A stretch of DNA of 64,000 nucleotides from an uncultured Lachnospiraceae bacterium (GTDB lineage: Bacteria > Bacillota > Clostridia > Lachnospirales > Lachnospiraceae), in contig CANQNN010000014.1 in the NCBI GenBank assembly GCA_947625205.1, positions 1 to 64,000 on the forward strand. The letters run 5' to 3'. Made by a program: the position numbers and the translations under genes. The notes beneath the pieces were generated by a model. That model was not told the origin of the DNA, made no database searches, and worked only from the letters and a program-made list of their open reading frames with translations. Below, in pieces: positions 23,320 through 32,814 of this stretch. Every line of letters starts with the position of its first letter. The stretch's first letter is position 1.

Positions 23320-24924
23320 TTACTGCTTCAGCGAAGCGTTGAACTCGTCAACAGCCGTCTGCCATTCAGCCAGATTCTGCTCCAGAAGAGCGTCTGCATC
23401 CGCGCCAACACCTGCCTGATACAGGAAGTTGTCGTTAGGATTGAAGTTAGGAACGATAGCGTGTACATCGTCTACGCCTCTGGTGGTCATCATGTCGATG
23501 GTCTCGTCTACGGAACGGGTATCTCTCATACCGCCGTAGAGGTTATCCAGCAGACCGTAGTAGCCTTCCCACTCTTCGCCCGGAACATCGTCTGTCCATA
23601 CATCGTAAGCGAACATCAGCAGTCTTGCCTTGTCATCGCTGTAAGAAGAAGGCATCATGGTAATGTTATTGGACTTGTTGGTTACATAGTCGCTTGCCCT
23701 GGGTCCCTTCGGGAACATTACGAAGCCGTAATCTACCTGCTGGGTCAGCGCCGTGCCGTTAACTGCCGTCGGGTTACCGTCTGCATCTACAGACTGACCT
23801 GTCAGCCATCCGCCCTGGTATGCGCAGTAAGCATCGTCAAACATGAATGCAGCTTCGCCGTTCATGAAACGTACCTTATAGTCTTCCCAGTTGGAACCGT
23901 CTTCATTGCTGTAGTTCAGATAGTATTTACTGGTTACTTCGTCAAGAGCGAAATGCAAACCTTCTCTTACCGCATCGCTGTCAGCCGTAAGCTCGTAGGT
24001 GCCGTCCGCATTCTTGGTTACGAGAGCGCCGCCGTTGGAACGGATACACTGCATAACCATACCGCCGTTGTTCTGTACGCAGCCGTATACATCGATCTGT
24101 CCGTCGTTGTCGATATCACGCTGTACTTTGCTCATGATGTCGATCCATGCATCCCATGTCCAGGTGCCGTCAGCCTGCATATCATAGATAGATTCAGGAT
24201 CGATACCCGCATCCTTCAACACTGTCTTATTGAAGTAAAGACCGCCTCTGGGCTCGGAGGGACCGGCGTAGAAGCCGTACTTGGCATCGCCGACAGACCA
24301 GCTGTCCAGCTCACCGTTGCACGTCCATTTCTCACGGGACAGATCCACTACATCGCCGTCCAGCTTGGAAATGTCATAGCACAGACCCTGGCTGACATAA
24401 GAAGCCGTAGATGCGGAGTTGGTCAGGATATAGATGATGTTCTCGTCAGAACCGGAAGTAGCGGCCTGTACGAACGCCTCACCGATAGAACCTTCGCCCC
24501 AACCCCAGCCTGCATAGTTCTTCTGAACCATAGTGAAGTTGTAGGTCTCCTGCAGCCAGTCACGGTATTCCTTCTGCGCTTCCTGGAACTCTGTGGTAGG
24601 CTCAGTGTTGGGATCTGTCCACCAGTCGGCGATGATGATATCCATACCGCCCAGATCAAAAGGCTCGCCCGTTGCAGGGTCGATCTTTATTTCGGGAGTA
24701 CCGTCATCTGCAGCTTCCGTCTCTGCATCCGCAGTATCCGTAGTATCCGCCGCATCCGCTGTGTCTGTCGTATCGGCTGTATCAGCCGTATCGGTCGTGT
24801 CTGTCTGCGCCGCATCATCGGTCTGATCTGTGTTGGCAGCGCCGCCGCCACAGCCGGTCATACCGACAGTCATGACTGCAGCCATAGACGCAGCCATCAG
24901 TTTACTTAACGTTTTTCTTTTCAT
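23320..24924 (-). CDS. Sugar ABC transporter solute-binding lipoprotein (A)
   Basis: 534 residues. Lipoprotein signal (AASMAAVMTVGMTGCGGG, lipidated Cys25), then a Thr/Asp/Ala repeat linker (about 30-72) that spaces the domain from the membrane, then a cluster-B carbohydrate-binding fold (about 85-534). Typical phrases are GLYFNKTVLKDAGIDPESIYD, WTWDAWIDIMSKVQ, and FMNGEAAFMFDDAYCAYQGG. It captures an oligosaccharide for the permeases encoded upstream (25053-26982). It is last in a long operon; a GC-rich hairpin in the preceding gap may protect its mRNA and raise its level. The linker is unusually long and repetitive. The ligand is not deducible. Confidence 0.9.
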   Translation of the reverse strand: MKRKTLSKLMAASMAAVMTVGMTGCGGGAANTDQTDDAAQTDTTDTADTADTTDTADAADTTDTADAETEAADDGTPEIKIDPATGEPFDLGGMDIIIADWWTDPNTEPTTEFQEAQKEYRDWLQETYNFTMVQKNYAGWGWGEGSIGEAFVQAATSGSDENIIYILTNSASTASYVSQGLCYDISKLDGDVVDLSREKWTCNGELDSWSVGDAKYGFYAGPSEPRGGLYFNKTVLKDAGIDPESIYDMQADGTWTWDAWIDIMSKVQRDIDNDGQIDVYGCVQNNGGMVMQCIRSNGGALVTKNADGTYELTADSDAVREGLHFALDEVTSKYYLNYSNEDGSNWEDYKVRFMNGEAAFMFDDAYCAYQGGWLTGQSVDADGNPTAVNGTALTQQVDYGFVMFPKGPRASDYVTNKSNNITMMPSSYSDDKARLLMFAYDVWTDDVPGEEWEGYYGLLDNLYGGMRDTRSVDETIDMMTTRGVDDVHAIVPNFNPNDNFLYQAGVGADADALLEQNLAEWQTAVDEFNASLKQ

Positions 24925-24965
24925 ATTTTCCTCCTTTTTTGCGCCGTTTATATGACGCTGATTTT

Positions 24966-24983
24966 GCGCGGCTTATCCCGCGC
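24966..24983 (-). other. Intercistronic hairpin before solute-binding protein A
   Basis: GCGCGG-CTTATC-CCGCGC, a stable six-pair GC stem without a U-run, in the 128-bp gap between permease and solute-binding genes. Such hairpins often mark processing or stabilisation sites that let the binding protein exceed the permeases. Inferred. Confidence 0.4.
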
Positions 24984-25052
24984 TGTTGCTCTTTATATAA
25001 ACTCCCACTCACAGCTGCTGTCTGTGCAGACGGCTGACATAGGAAATTCATA

Positions 25053-26078
25053 TCACATCTTGATACCGGTACTGCTCAAGCTCTCCACGAAGCCCTTCTG
25101 CGCGAACAGATACAGCACGACAAGCGGTACGATCACCATCAGCGTACCGGTGGCCAGTATACAGTTGGTGTACGGAACAGATACGCCCGCGGAACTGGAC
25201 GCCCCGCTGATCCTCGCCATGTAGCCGCCGAACGTATCGGGCAGCTGCTTTAACTTAATGCTGAGCAGACTGATATTGCCCAGGAACATGCTGGAATAAA
25301 AACCGTCCGTCCACTGCCATACGAAGGCGAACAGGAAGCAGGATGTAAGGATGGGCTTTGCGTCCGGCAGCATGATCCGGATAAATGTCTTTAAAGTACC
25401 GCAGCCGTCCACGTAAGCCGCTTCCTCCAGCTCTTTCGGAATGTTGCGGAAGAACTGGCGGATCATATAGATATACAGCCCGCTCTTTAAGCCCATACAG
25501 CCCGCGCTCATCAGATAATAAGGCAGTATCGATGACTTCAGGTTCAGCGTTGTGCCCGTCAAAAGCTCTATGATCCCCAGCACATCAAAGAACCGGAAAT
25601 GCAGGTGCAGAGATGTAGAGATGACCTGCGGGGGGATCAGAACCATTACCATGACACAGGCAAACCAGAAGTTCTTTAACGGGAACTGGAATCTGGCAAA
25701 ACCGTATCCCACCAACGTGCTTACGGCTACCTGAAGGATCGCAACAGTCAGGGAGATCACCAGCGAGTGGATAAGCGTTGTTCCATACTCCATCAGGCCT
25801 CCCGCCAGCTTATAGTTCTGCGTGGTAAAATGTAACGGGATAGACGTCACGATGGGGTCGTACAGATCCTGCTCCGTCATGAAGCTGACCGATATTTTAT
25901 TCAAAAGGGGCTGTAAGATCAGGAAGCACAATCCAAAGAGCAGCACCGCCCTGCATATGCTGACCGCGTATCCCATCACGGTCCTGCGCAGGAGATAGCC
26001 GCCGGATTTTTTGTTCCTTTCCCAGAAATTTGCATATTTTCCGGTCTTATTCTTAGCCTTAGTCTTACTCTTACTCAT
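25053..26078 (-). CDS. Sugar ABC transporter permease, MalG type (A)
   Basis: 341 residues, six TM segments. The conserved EAA loop for the ATPase reads EELEEAAYVDGCGTLKTFI followed by RIMLPDAKP (about 255-283). It forms the inner-membrane channel with the MalF-type permease encoded at 26071-26982, with which it overlaps by eight bases. The basic N-terminal extension of about 40 residues (KSKTKAKNKTGK) is longer than usual for MalG proteins. No ATP-binding subunit is encoded in the cluster, so a shared MsmX-like ATPase must serve it. Confidence 0.92.
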   Translation of the reverse strand: MSKSKTKAKNKTGKYANFWERNKKSGGYLLRRTVMGYAVSICRAVLLFGLCFLILQPLLNKISVSFMTEQDLYDPIVTSIPLHFTTQNYKLAGGLMEYGTTLIHSLVISLTVAILQVAVSTLVGYGFARFQFPLKNFWFACVMVMVLIPPQVISTSLHLHFRFFDVLGIIELLTGTTLNLKSSILPYYLMSAGCMGLKSGLYIYMIRQFFRNIPKELEEAAYVDGCGTLKTFIRIMLPDAKPILTSCFLFAFVWQWTDGFYSSMFLGNISLLSIKLKQLPDTFGGYMARISGASSSAGVSVPYTNCILATGTLMVIVPLVVLYLFAQKGFVESLSSTGIKM

Positions 26079-26982
26079 AGTAGTAAACCCCCTTCGAGAT
26101 AATGAGCGTGCTGATTCCTACGATGGCCATGACAAGCACGAAGTACGCCCAGGACATGGCGGACGCCAATCCGTAGTTCAGGTTTACGTTGATCAGGTCA
26201 GTGATCTTCTCAATGATCTCGTTATCCGATCTCATACAGAAATCCACCACCGTATAGATCCAGTTGACCAGGAATAAGGAGCTTACCATCGGGAATGTGA
26301 TCTTCCAGAGGCTTTCCCACTTAGTACAGCCTTCGATATCCGCCGCCTCATACATACTGGTGGAGATCGTCTGCAGGCCGGAGAGGAAGATGATGATCTG
26401 AATACCTGAGGAGATCGCCACATCATAGACGTTGTCCATGACCTCAAACAGCTTCTCAAAAGCCCTGACGCCCACGCCCGTAGTACGCAGAATATTCTGG
26501 ATCGCATCGGTAATGCCCGTAGTGCCCTGTACGTTTACTTCTACGGTCTGCGCCACAGCCGCCATCAGAGCATTCTCCGAATCCAGCTTCAGCATAACGC
26601 CGGATGCCAGGATAACCGGCAGGAAGAAGACGGATCGCACCAGAGCACGGCCTTTAAACTTTCCGTTGAGGATCAGCGCCACAAAAAAGCTGAATACCAT
26701 GATGGCTACCGAGTAGATCGCCATTCTGGCGAGCTCTTCCGTCAGAAGCCTTACATATTCGGCGTCCACACGGAATGCATAATTATAATTGAACAATCCT
26801 CTCCACACGGGGTTAAAGTCACCCGCTCCAAGCTGTACATCGCAGAAGCTCATATACAGAGACTGGATCAGCGGCTTCACCATAAAGACCAGGAAGCCCA
26901 GAATAAACGGCGATATGAACAGATACCCTGCGACGGCTTTCCGTTTCTGAAGACCTGCTAACTTTTTTTTCTGTCTTTTCAT
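26071..26982 (-). CDS. Sugar ABC transporter permease, MalF type (A)
   Basis: 303 residues from the ATG at 26982 (AAAGGG eight bases upstream); an ATG two codons earlier is too close to that site. Six TM segments; the first follows KRKAVAGYLFISPFILGFLVF, a standard opening for this family. EAA loop: TSMYEAADIEGCTKWESLWKI followed by TFPMVS. A variable insertion of about 50 residues (near DSENALMAAVAQTVEVNVQGT) lies between TM3 and TM4 and is longer than in typical sugar permeases. It pairs with the overlapping MalG-type gene. Confidence 0.92.
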   Translation of the reverse strand: MKRQKKKLAGLQKRKAVAGYLFISPFILGFLVFMVKPLIQSLYMSFCDVQLGAGDFNPVWRGLFNYNYAFRVDAEYVRLLTEELARMAIYSVAIMVFSFFVALILNGKFKGRALVRSVFFLPVILASGVMLKLDSENALMAAVAQTVEVNVQGTTGITDAIQNILRTTGVGVRAFEKLFEVMDNVYDVAISSGIQIIIFLSGLQTISTSMYEAADIEGCTKWESLWKITFPMVSSLFLVNWIYTVVDFCMRSDNEIIEKITDLINVNLNYGLASAMSWAYFVLVMAIVGISTLIISKGVYYYE

Positions 26983-27057
26983 AACCATTACCCTTTCTGA
27001 TAACTTAATCTGACAAAATCCTTCGGGAAGCGATGCGTTACGTCCGTAAAAGATTAT

Positions 27058-29655
27058 TTAACGGACTACCACATAATCCCTCGCCGGCACTGTCACGCCG
27101 TCCGGCGTCTGTGCGTCAGTATAGCTGTAGTTTACGTAGACTTTTGTGCCGTCCTCATAAACGGTACAGGATAAGTTCTCGCTAAGCTTCTCATGATCGG
27201 TCATCTGCTGGTTGAACACATGACCCATTTCACTGTTATATCTGTTATATATTTCCATCATCCTGTCGTGGACCGCGGCAAAATCAGAAGCATAATACTC
27301 TGTATACAGCGTCTTCTGCAGGGCAAAAGCCGTCTCCCGCATCAGCGAGAAGGAAAGACCCGCCCCGTATTCCGCAGACTCTAACAGTTCTTCTTCCTCG
27401 TTGCCGCACACATTCAAAGGATCGCCCGTGTAATCCACAAAACCGTGGATCGCCAGCTGATAGAACGGAACCTCCTCGTCCAGAATGGTGTAGCCGCTGC
27501 CCGCCAGATCCATATTGGTCACCATATCCGCATAAGAAACGGCGTAATCGTTCCCCATATTGATCATGTTCTTCTGGCCGCCGTCCTCGATCTGCTTCAG
27601 GCTCTGCGACTGGGACTCCATAGCGCTCTGCCTGCTCACCATGTTCTTCAGATAATAATCGGAGGACAGATCCATTCCCGTATCTCTGAACGCCACATTC
27701 GCATTGTACTTCGCCGCGGCTGACGCCAGCGTATCCGTATTCTCCTGTATGAGATTGGGATGCAGCAGATAATAACTGTCAACGGATTCTCGCGCATTAT
27801 AAGTCACCGGATTATAGACGAACAGCTCCGCCCTTTCCTTGGAGATGAACCTTGCGGCATCCCTGAAGGAAAAGAAACCGTCAAATAGTCCGCTGTCATA
27901 TTCATAATGAGTCACACCCTCCAGATAGAGGTCAACGCCCAGCTCCTTCGCCGTGTTGCCCAGAGACTCCAGGTCCTTCTTACTGCCGAGCGCATGTATA
28001 GTCTTCGCTTTCTTTAGAAGCTTCTGGTTCACGCCGCCGTTGCACCAGCCTGTCAGCTTCACGGACATATTGCTCATTCCCTCGTCCGTGAGCTGTTTGA
28101 TCATGTCCGCAGCCTCGCTGTACCTGGTCAGCCGCAGCGGGCGGGACACCGGCACGCCCAGAACCTGCCTTACCTTATCTACCGCGCCCACGATCTCCAG
28201 CGCTACAGGCGTTGTTGCATCGTCGTTCGGGGAGAAATAATCTCCGTATTTATTCTGCAGATATCCCTGATAACTCTTTGCCATATCCACATAGTCGTTG
28301 CTGTTTACGAAACGGTAACGCTGGGTCAGCGTCTCATGAGGCAGCACCTCCAGGAACTTATAGGTATTCTGGCTCCCTATGTCGCCCACCTCGAACAGCT
28401 CACGGGGGCTGATGCTGTAAACCGCGTTCACATAGTTGTAACTGCCGCCGTGCCCTGCGATATCAGCCTGCACGGAAGCGTAGGGCGCGCCCTCCTCCAG
28501 AATGCAGATAAAGGAGTCGTCACCGTTCGCGATGCCGAACGCGTTAAAGTAAGCTCTTGTATCATGTACCACGGCGTCTCTCGACAACGCCATATCCCAT
28601 CCGTAAAGTCCCGCATAATAAGCCGCCTGGGACTGCTTGTTATTGTTAAAGTTGATCAGCGCGCCGCCGCCCTCAGGCACCAGCATATAGCCCTCATCGT
28701 CGGGACCGCCCGCGCCAAAGTAAGGAAGCATCACCATCGTGTAGATAGGAGCGCTCTTCTTATATTCCATATCATCAAGCGGCATCTCCACTACGAGATC
28801 ATCGCCGTCCAGACGGTATGTCATGCTGACGTTGAATACCAGCTTGTTGCTGCTCTTTAATTTATTGTCCAGCGCCTTATCCGCCTCCAGATCCTCGGCG
28901 GTATATCCGGCCTCCTCGAAGATCTGCTCCAGCTTAATAGTGGATGCGCCCGAGACGGTCGTATCACGCAGCACGTAGATCGGCTCCGTCTCCAGGATCG
29001 GATAATTGGCCAGAAGCTCATCTTTATTGTCTTCCTCGTCCAAATCGTTGATATCGTACTTCTTATAGTAGCGGCGGATGAAGCTGGCGCTCTGCTTTCC
29101 TACCGCATCGAACCATCCCTGCATCTTCTCCGCAGTCGTAACAGGCGGGATCGTATACTGCTTCTCCGCCTCGCCGATGGAATAGTTGACCTTGATATAA
29201 TCATCGCCCTGCTCGATCTCATAGAGCTGGTTATCAACACCGTAACTGAAGTTGTCGTAGGTGGTCTGCAGTCCCGTAGCCTCGCTGAATGTCAGAAGCA
29301 GCGTGGACTGAAGCCGTCCCTTGTAGGACGCCACTGCCAGCGGATCCTCGGCCGCGGCGGGGGGATTGGAATACCAGATCTTGCCCGTCTCCTTAACCTC
29401 CAGCGTGATCTGCGTGGTAACGGGATCCATCGTCAGCTTCAGGCTGTCGTTTTCCACCACGATAGGGTCCTGCGACCCGCTGTAACCGTTTAACTCCACT
29501 ACCGGCTCCTGCTCCGTGGCGGCCTGGAAATAGAAGATAACCACGATCGCCACTGCTATCACAGCCGTTATGATCACAGGCGCCGCCAGGCTTTTTAACT
29601 GCCTGATCACCGCCTCCTTAAATTCTTTTTGTCTCACTGATTTTTCTTTCTTCAT
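27058..29655 (-). CDS. DUF5696-like extracellular membrane-anchored protein
   Basis: 865 residues from the ATG at 29655 (GGGAG five bases before it). A short basic cytoplasmic start, one TM helix (about 23-44, PVIITAVIAVAIVVIFYFQ), then a large extracellular part. The beginning (ENDSLKLTMDPVTTQITLEVKETGKIWYSN) looks like a beta-sandwich, and the second half like a TIM-barrel glycoside-hydrolase-type fold (GVTHYEYDSGLFDGFFSFRD, HPNLIQENTDTLASAAAKYN). I recognise it as the DUF5696 type that accompanies sugar importers in Lachnospiraceae and Paenibacillaceae. Enzymatic activity is plausible but unproven. It lies between the Yip1-like gene and permease A in one transcript. Confidence 0.75.
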   Translation of the reverse strand: MKKEKSVRQKEFKEAVIRQLKSLAAPVIITAVIAVAIVVIFYFQAATEQEPVVELNGYSGSQDPIVVENDSLKLTMDPVTTQITLEVKETGKIWYSNPPAAAEDPLAVASYKGRLQSTLLLTFSEATGLQTTYDNFSYGVDNQLYEIEQGDDYIKVNYSIGEAEKQYTIPPVTTAEKMQGWFDAVGKQSASFIRRYYKKYDINDLDEEDNKDELLANYPILETEPIYVLRDTTVSGASTIKLEQIFEEAGYTAEDLEADKALDNKLKSSNKLVFNVSMTYRLDGDDLVVEMPLDDMEYKKSAPIYTMVMLPYFGAGGPDDEGYMLVPEGGGALINFNNNKQSQAAYYAGLYGWDMALSRDAVVHDTRAYFNAFGIANGDDSFICILEEGAPYASVQADIAGHGGSYNYVNAVYSISPRELFEVGDIGSQNTYKFLEVLPHETLTQRYRFVNSNDYVDMAKSYQGYLQNKYGDYFSPNDDATTPVALEIVGAVDKVRQVLGVPVSRPLRLTRYSEAADMIKQLTDEGMSNMSVKLTGWCNGGVNQKLLKKAKTIHALGSKKDLESLGNTAKELGVDLYLEGVTHYEYDSGLFDGFFSFRDAARFISKERAELFVYNPVTYNARESVDSYYLLHPNLIQENTDTLASAAAKYNANVAFRDTGMDLSSDYYLKNMVSRQSAMESQSQSLKQIEDGGQKNMINMGNDYAVSYADMVTNMDLAGSGYTILDEEVPFYQLAIHGFVDYTGDPLNVCGNEEEELLESAEYGAGLSFSLMRETAFALQKTLYTEYYASDFAAVHDRMMEIYNRYNSEMGHVFNQQMTDHEKLSENLSCTVYEDGTKVYVNYSYTDAQTPDGVTVPARDYVVVR

Positions 29656-29709
29656 GGCCGCTCCCATCCTTTTCGTTCCGGCAAATACTCTTTTTGTTAT
29701 GCTGCGCCG

Positions 29710-30366
29710 TTATAATCGGAACATGATCTCTTTCGCCAGTGACACGAAGTACGCTATGCCCTGGGAGATCATGCCGAAGAACAGCAGCAGGATAAATACG
29801 ATCACCAGCATTGCAAACAGGCTCGCCACCATGAATAAGAGATTCTTGCCTGCGCCAAACTCATGGATCTGTCCCATAGCCGCGATCATCAGAAGCGCCG
29901 CCCAGACTAACGAAAGCGCGCTGATCACCATATAAAACTCCGCCTCATCCACCGTGACAAAATTGCTGAATATCATCAGTGGGAACTGCACAAGCGGGTA
30001 CGGGGTCATTGCGTAGCAGCTCGCCATATATACCTGCCCCAGCCTTCCCTTGCCGTCAAACAGTGTCGTCAGTCCCCAGTTTCCGACTACGAACATTGCA
30101 AGCGGGAACACTACGCTGGCGATATACAGGAAGATATTGATACCCTCCCAGTAGACCGTGATGAAGATAAAACTGGTATAGCGCAGCTTCAAGACTCTGA
30201 TAAGCAGCGTCAGGAACAAGATCGTGTTCGCCGCCGCGTAGGTTCCTCTTTTCTCATGGGTCAGATCCCAGAAGCCGTCTAACGGGTGGGTCGTGCAGTA
30301 CAGCGCAAATTTCAGGCTCTTAAAATAATCCTGATATGTTTTTTTGTTTTTCAGTGCAGCAATCAT
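29710..30366 (-). CDS. Yip1-family membrane protein
   Basis: 218 residues, GGGAGG five bases before the ATG. The cytoplasmic start (KTYQDYFKSLKFALYCTTHPLDGFWDLTHEKRG) precedes five TM segments. The pattern NWGLTTLFDGKGRLGQVYMASCYAMTPY matches bacterial Yip1-domain proteins. These are often found with carbohydrate importers and accessory surface proteins in Lachnospiraceae, possibly as assembly factors; their biochemical role is not established. It lies 17 bp downstream of the NHL gene. Confidence 0.75.
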   Translation of the reverse strand: MIAALKNKKTYQDYFKSLKFALYCTTHPLDGFWDLTHEKRGTYAAANTILFLTLLIRVLKLRYTSFIFITVYWEGINIFLYIASVVFPLAMFVVGNWGLTTLFDGKGRLGQVYMASCYAMTPYPLVQFPLMIFSNFVTVDEAEFYMVISALSLVWAALLMIAAMGQIHEFGAGKNLLFMVASLFAMLVIVFILLLFFGMISQGIAYFVSLAKEIMFRL

Positions 30367-30383
30367 AACAGCCTCCCTGTCGT

Positions 30384-31886
30384 CTAGGTTTCAAAGATAT
30401 CCGCGGTATCGATCTCGTGCTTGATCCCCTTGATCTTACCAATGGACATGGGGATCAGGAATATCGCCAGGATAACGATGACAAGCACAACGATATGGTC
30501 CTCGACCCATTCCTTCCGGTACTGCTTGTAAGCCTTGGAGTAATTCTCATCGTCATATTTCAGTTCAAAATAATCCATAGCTTCTTTGTATTTCTTCTGG
30601 CGCAGCAGAGACCGTCCGATACCGATGTATGCCAGATCGTAATTGCCGTCCAGCTCCATGACCTTCGTCCAGCTCTCTCCCGAAGCCTCATAATCGCCCG
30701 CGTCAAACTCCTCGATGGCGTCATAGATCAGTTCGCCAAACTCCGTAGGGGTAAACATCGTCACGCTGCAGTCCAGGGAATCCAACACAAACAGATCGTG
30801 GCCCATGTGCTCGATCGCCGCCGGCTGTCTGAAATAACCGTCCATGTTGCCGTTGCCGCCGAAGCAGAATACCGTCTTGCCCTGATCGTCATAACCGAAG
30901 AGACGTCCGCGGTTCTTATCCAGACATACATAGATGTCATTGTCAAAAACCGTCACATCCGTGAAATAGGAAGGTCCTTCATAACCGCCGCCTTCGCCCC
31001 AGTACAGATCGCCGTAGGTAGGATATTCACCGTTCTGCACCAGAATATCATTGCCCATCAGGTTAAGCTTACGGATGGCATCAGCCGCGCCGGAGTCAAG
31101 ATCCGCTTCCTCCTGACCGCCTGCGCAAGCGTAGATAAAGCCTTCATGATCCATATAGATATTGTCATAGGCGGTGGGAACAAAGGACGCCATACGCTGC
31201 CTCTGCTCCTGCGTCGCCAGCTTCTTCCAGATATAATCCACAAAGTCAAAGGTAACGGGCGTCGCACCCACAAATCCCGAGAACGTTCCATCCGGCTCAT
31301 ATTTGCACAAGCCCTGGTTGATGCTCGTAGCGATGCAGTACACACGTCCCGCCGTGTCAATGACGATCTTGGACGGCTGGAAAATACTGTCGGCGCTGAC
31401 GTTGGAATCCACAGGAAGGTCAAACTGCAGAATATAATTCAAATCGCTGTCGACCTTCACGATCCTTGCGTTGCCGTTATCGCTGATGAAGATGTCGCCC
31501 TCATCAGACACGGCGATATCCGTGGGATTTGAAAGCTGTGTGATATCCGTGTCGCCCTTAATGCTGTCGAAGATCCGCGCTACCGTAAATTCCTCCGTGC
31601 CGGTGCGTTCCAGCTGCACGATACGGTTGTTGCCGCTGTCGCATATGTAGAGCATATTGTCTTTGACGAACATACCCTGCGGATTCTTAAAGTTCATATC
31701 CAGGCCGAAGGACGTCGCCGTATAAACGTTGGTTACCGTATACGCATCGGGCGAATCCTGCACGTCGCCCCAATAATCATAATTGTATGTATAGCTGTTA
31801 TCCGCCGCCATAACGCTCGATGAGGACGTCGCAAAGATTGCTGCTCCGAACGCCAAAGCGCTGATTGATTTGATTATCTTTTTCAT
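30384..31886 (-). CDS. Secreted NHL-propeller protein with TPR and C-terminal TM anchor
   Basis: 500 residues from the ATG at 31886 (GAGG six bases upstream). Signal peptide (IIKSISALAFGAAIFATSSSSVMAA), then about six NHL propeller blades with phrases such as FVKDNMLYICDSGNNRIVQL and VSDEGDIFISDNGNARIVKV. A TPR-like helical pair follows (about 395-455, DAGDYEASGESWTKVMEL, RQKKYKEAMDYFELKY), then a TM helix (about 465-487) and a short cytoplasmic tail. The propeller faces outside and may bind glycan or scaffold the import complex. It sits between permease pair B and Yip1. No catalytic motif seen. Confidence 0.8.
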   Translation of the reverse strand: MKKIIKSISALAFGAAIFATSSSSVMAADNSYTYNYDYWGDVQDSPDAYTVTNVYTATSFGLDMNFKNPQGMFVKDNMLYICDSGNNRIVQLERTGTEEFTVARIFDSIKGDTDITQLSNPTDIAVSDEGDIFISDNGNARIVKVDSDLNYILQFDLPVDSNVSADSIFQPSKIVIDTAGRVYCIATSINQGLCKYEPDGTFSGFVGATPVTFDFVDYIWKKLATQEQRQRMASFVPTAYDNIYMDHEGFIYACAGGQEEADLDSGAADAIRKLNLMGNDILVQNGEYPTYGDLYWGEGGGYEGPSYFTDVTVFDNDIYVCLDKNRGRLFGYDDQGKTVFCFGGNGNMDGYFRQPAAIEHMGHDLFVLDSLDCSVTMFTPTEFGELIYDAIEEFDAGDYEASGESWTKVMELDGNYDLAYIGIGRSLLRQKKYKEAMDYFELKYDDENYSKAYKQYRKEWVEDHIVVLVIVILAIFLIPMSIGKIKGIKHEIDTADIFET

Positions 31887-31904
31887 ACGCCACCTCATTC
31901 CCCG

Positions 31905-32813
31905 TTAATCCTTCAAGCCCGAGCTTGCCATAGTCTCCAGAATCTGGCTCTCAGAGAAGATAAAGATTGCAATCGGCACGATCATCAGAACGACCAGCAC
32001 CGCTGCGCCCTGACCCGTTCTGGCGATACCGCCGCTCTGGATCTGCTGCATGGCATACACAAGCGTCTTCTTTTCCTCGGAATAGATAAAAGTAGCGGCC
32101 TTGTTGTTCCACAAACCCTGAACGGAGAAGATGATCAGCGTCATCCATGCGGGTTTTACGTTAGGCATCACGATATTGGAAAACACACGCCACTCGCTGG
32201 CGCCATCGATCTTCGCAGCCTCTATCAGCGATGTGGGAAGCCCCTCCATGAACTGCTTCATAAGGAACAGCCCCATCGGCGATGCGAACGCCGGAATGAC
32301 GATAGACCAGTAGGTATCGATCCAGCCGAGTTTATTTAAGATCAGATAGTTAGGTATCTGCGTTACATAACCGGTAAACATCATCGCTACGGTGACCAGC
32401 TTAAAGAATGTCTGGTTGCCCGGGAAATCATACTTCGCCAGCACGAAAGCTCCCATAGATGCAACGATCAGATGCCCGAACGTACCTACAAACGTGATAA
32501 ACACCGTATTGAACAGGTATCTTGAAAAAGTGACCCACGATTTTCCCATCGTCACGAACAAGTCGGAGAAATTGTCAAACGTAGGGTTCTGCGCCAAAAT
32601 CTTCGGCGGGAATTTAAACAGTTCATCCAAAGGCTTTAACGCGCTGCTCACCGCATAGATCAACGGGAACGCCATGACCAGAGCCACTAACAGCAGAAAC
32701 AGGTACAGGAAGATATCTCCTATGATGGAGCGGTTGGGCTTCCTTCTCTTGATCAGCTTTTTGTGGTATACCGGTTCCATATTTTCTTGCTTTTTTTTCT
32801 TCTTCTTGCTCAT
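31905..32813 (-). CDS. Sugar ABC transporter permease, MalG type (B)
   Basis: 302 residues. A basic N-terminus (KKKKKKQENMEPVYHKKLIKRRK) precedes six TM segments. EAA loop: PTSLIEAAKIDGASEWRVFSN followed by IVMPNVKP. It pairs with the MalF-type permease at 32815-33753, whose stop codon is one base before this start. It also lacks an encoded ATPase partner. Confidence 0.93.
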   Translation of the reverse strand: MSKKKKKKQENMEPVYHKKLIKRRKPNRSIIGDIFLYLFLLLVALVMAFPLIYAVSSALKPLDELFKFPPKILAQNPTFDNFSDLFVTMGKSWVTFSRYLFNTVFITFVGTFGHLIVASMGAFVLAKYDFPGNQTFFKLVTVAMMFTGYVTQIPNYLILNKLGWIDTYWSIVIPAFASPMGLFLMKQFMEGLPTSLIEAAKIDGASEWRVFSNIVMPNVKPAWMTLIIFSVQGLWNNKAATFIYSEEKKTLVYAMQQIQSGGIARTGQGAAVLVVLMIVPIAIFIFSESQILETMASSGLKD

Positions 32814-32814
32814 A

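Noticed and set aside
23287..24909. Long plus-strand open frame of 540 codons
   Set aside because: It is the antisense frame of solute-binding protein A, has no ribosome binding site or domain, and only reflects the composition of the real gene.
30417..31532. Plus-strand open frame of 371 codons
   Set aside because: Antisense to the NHL propeller gene; no start signal and no recognisable domain.
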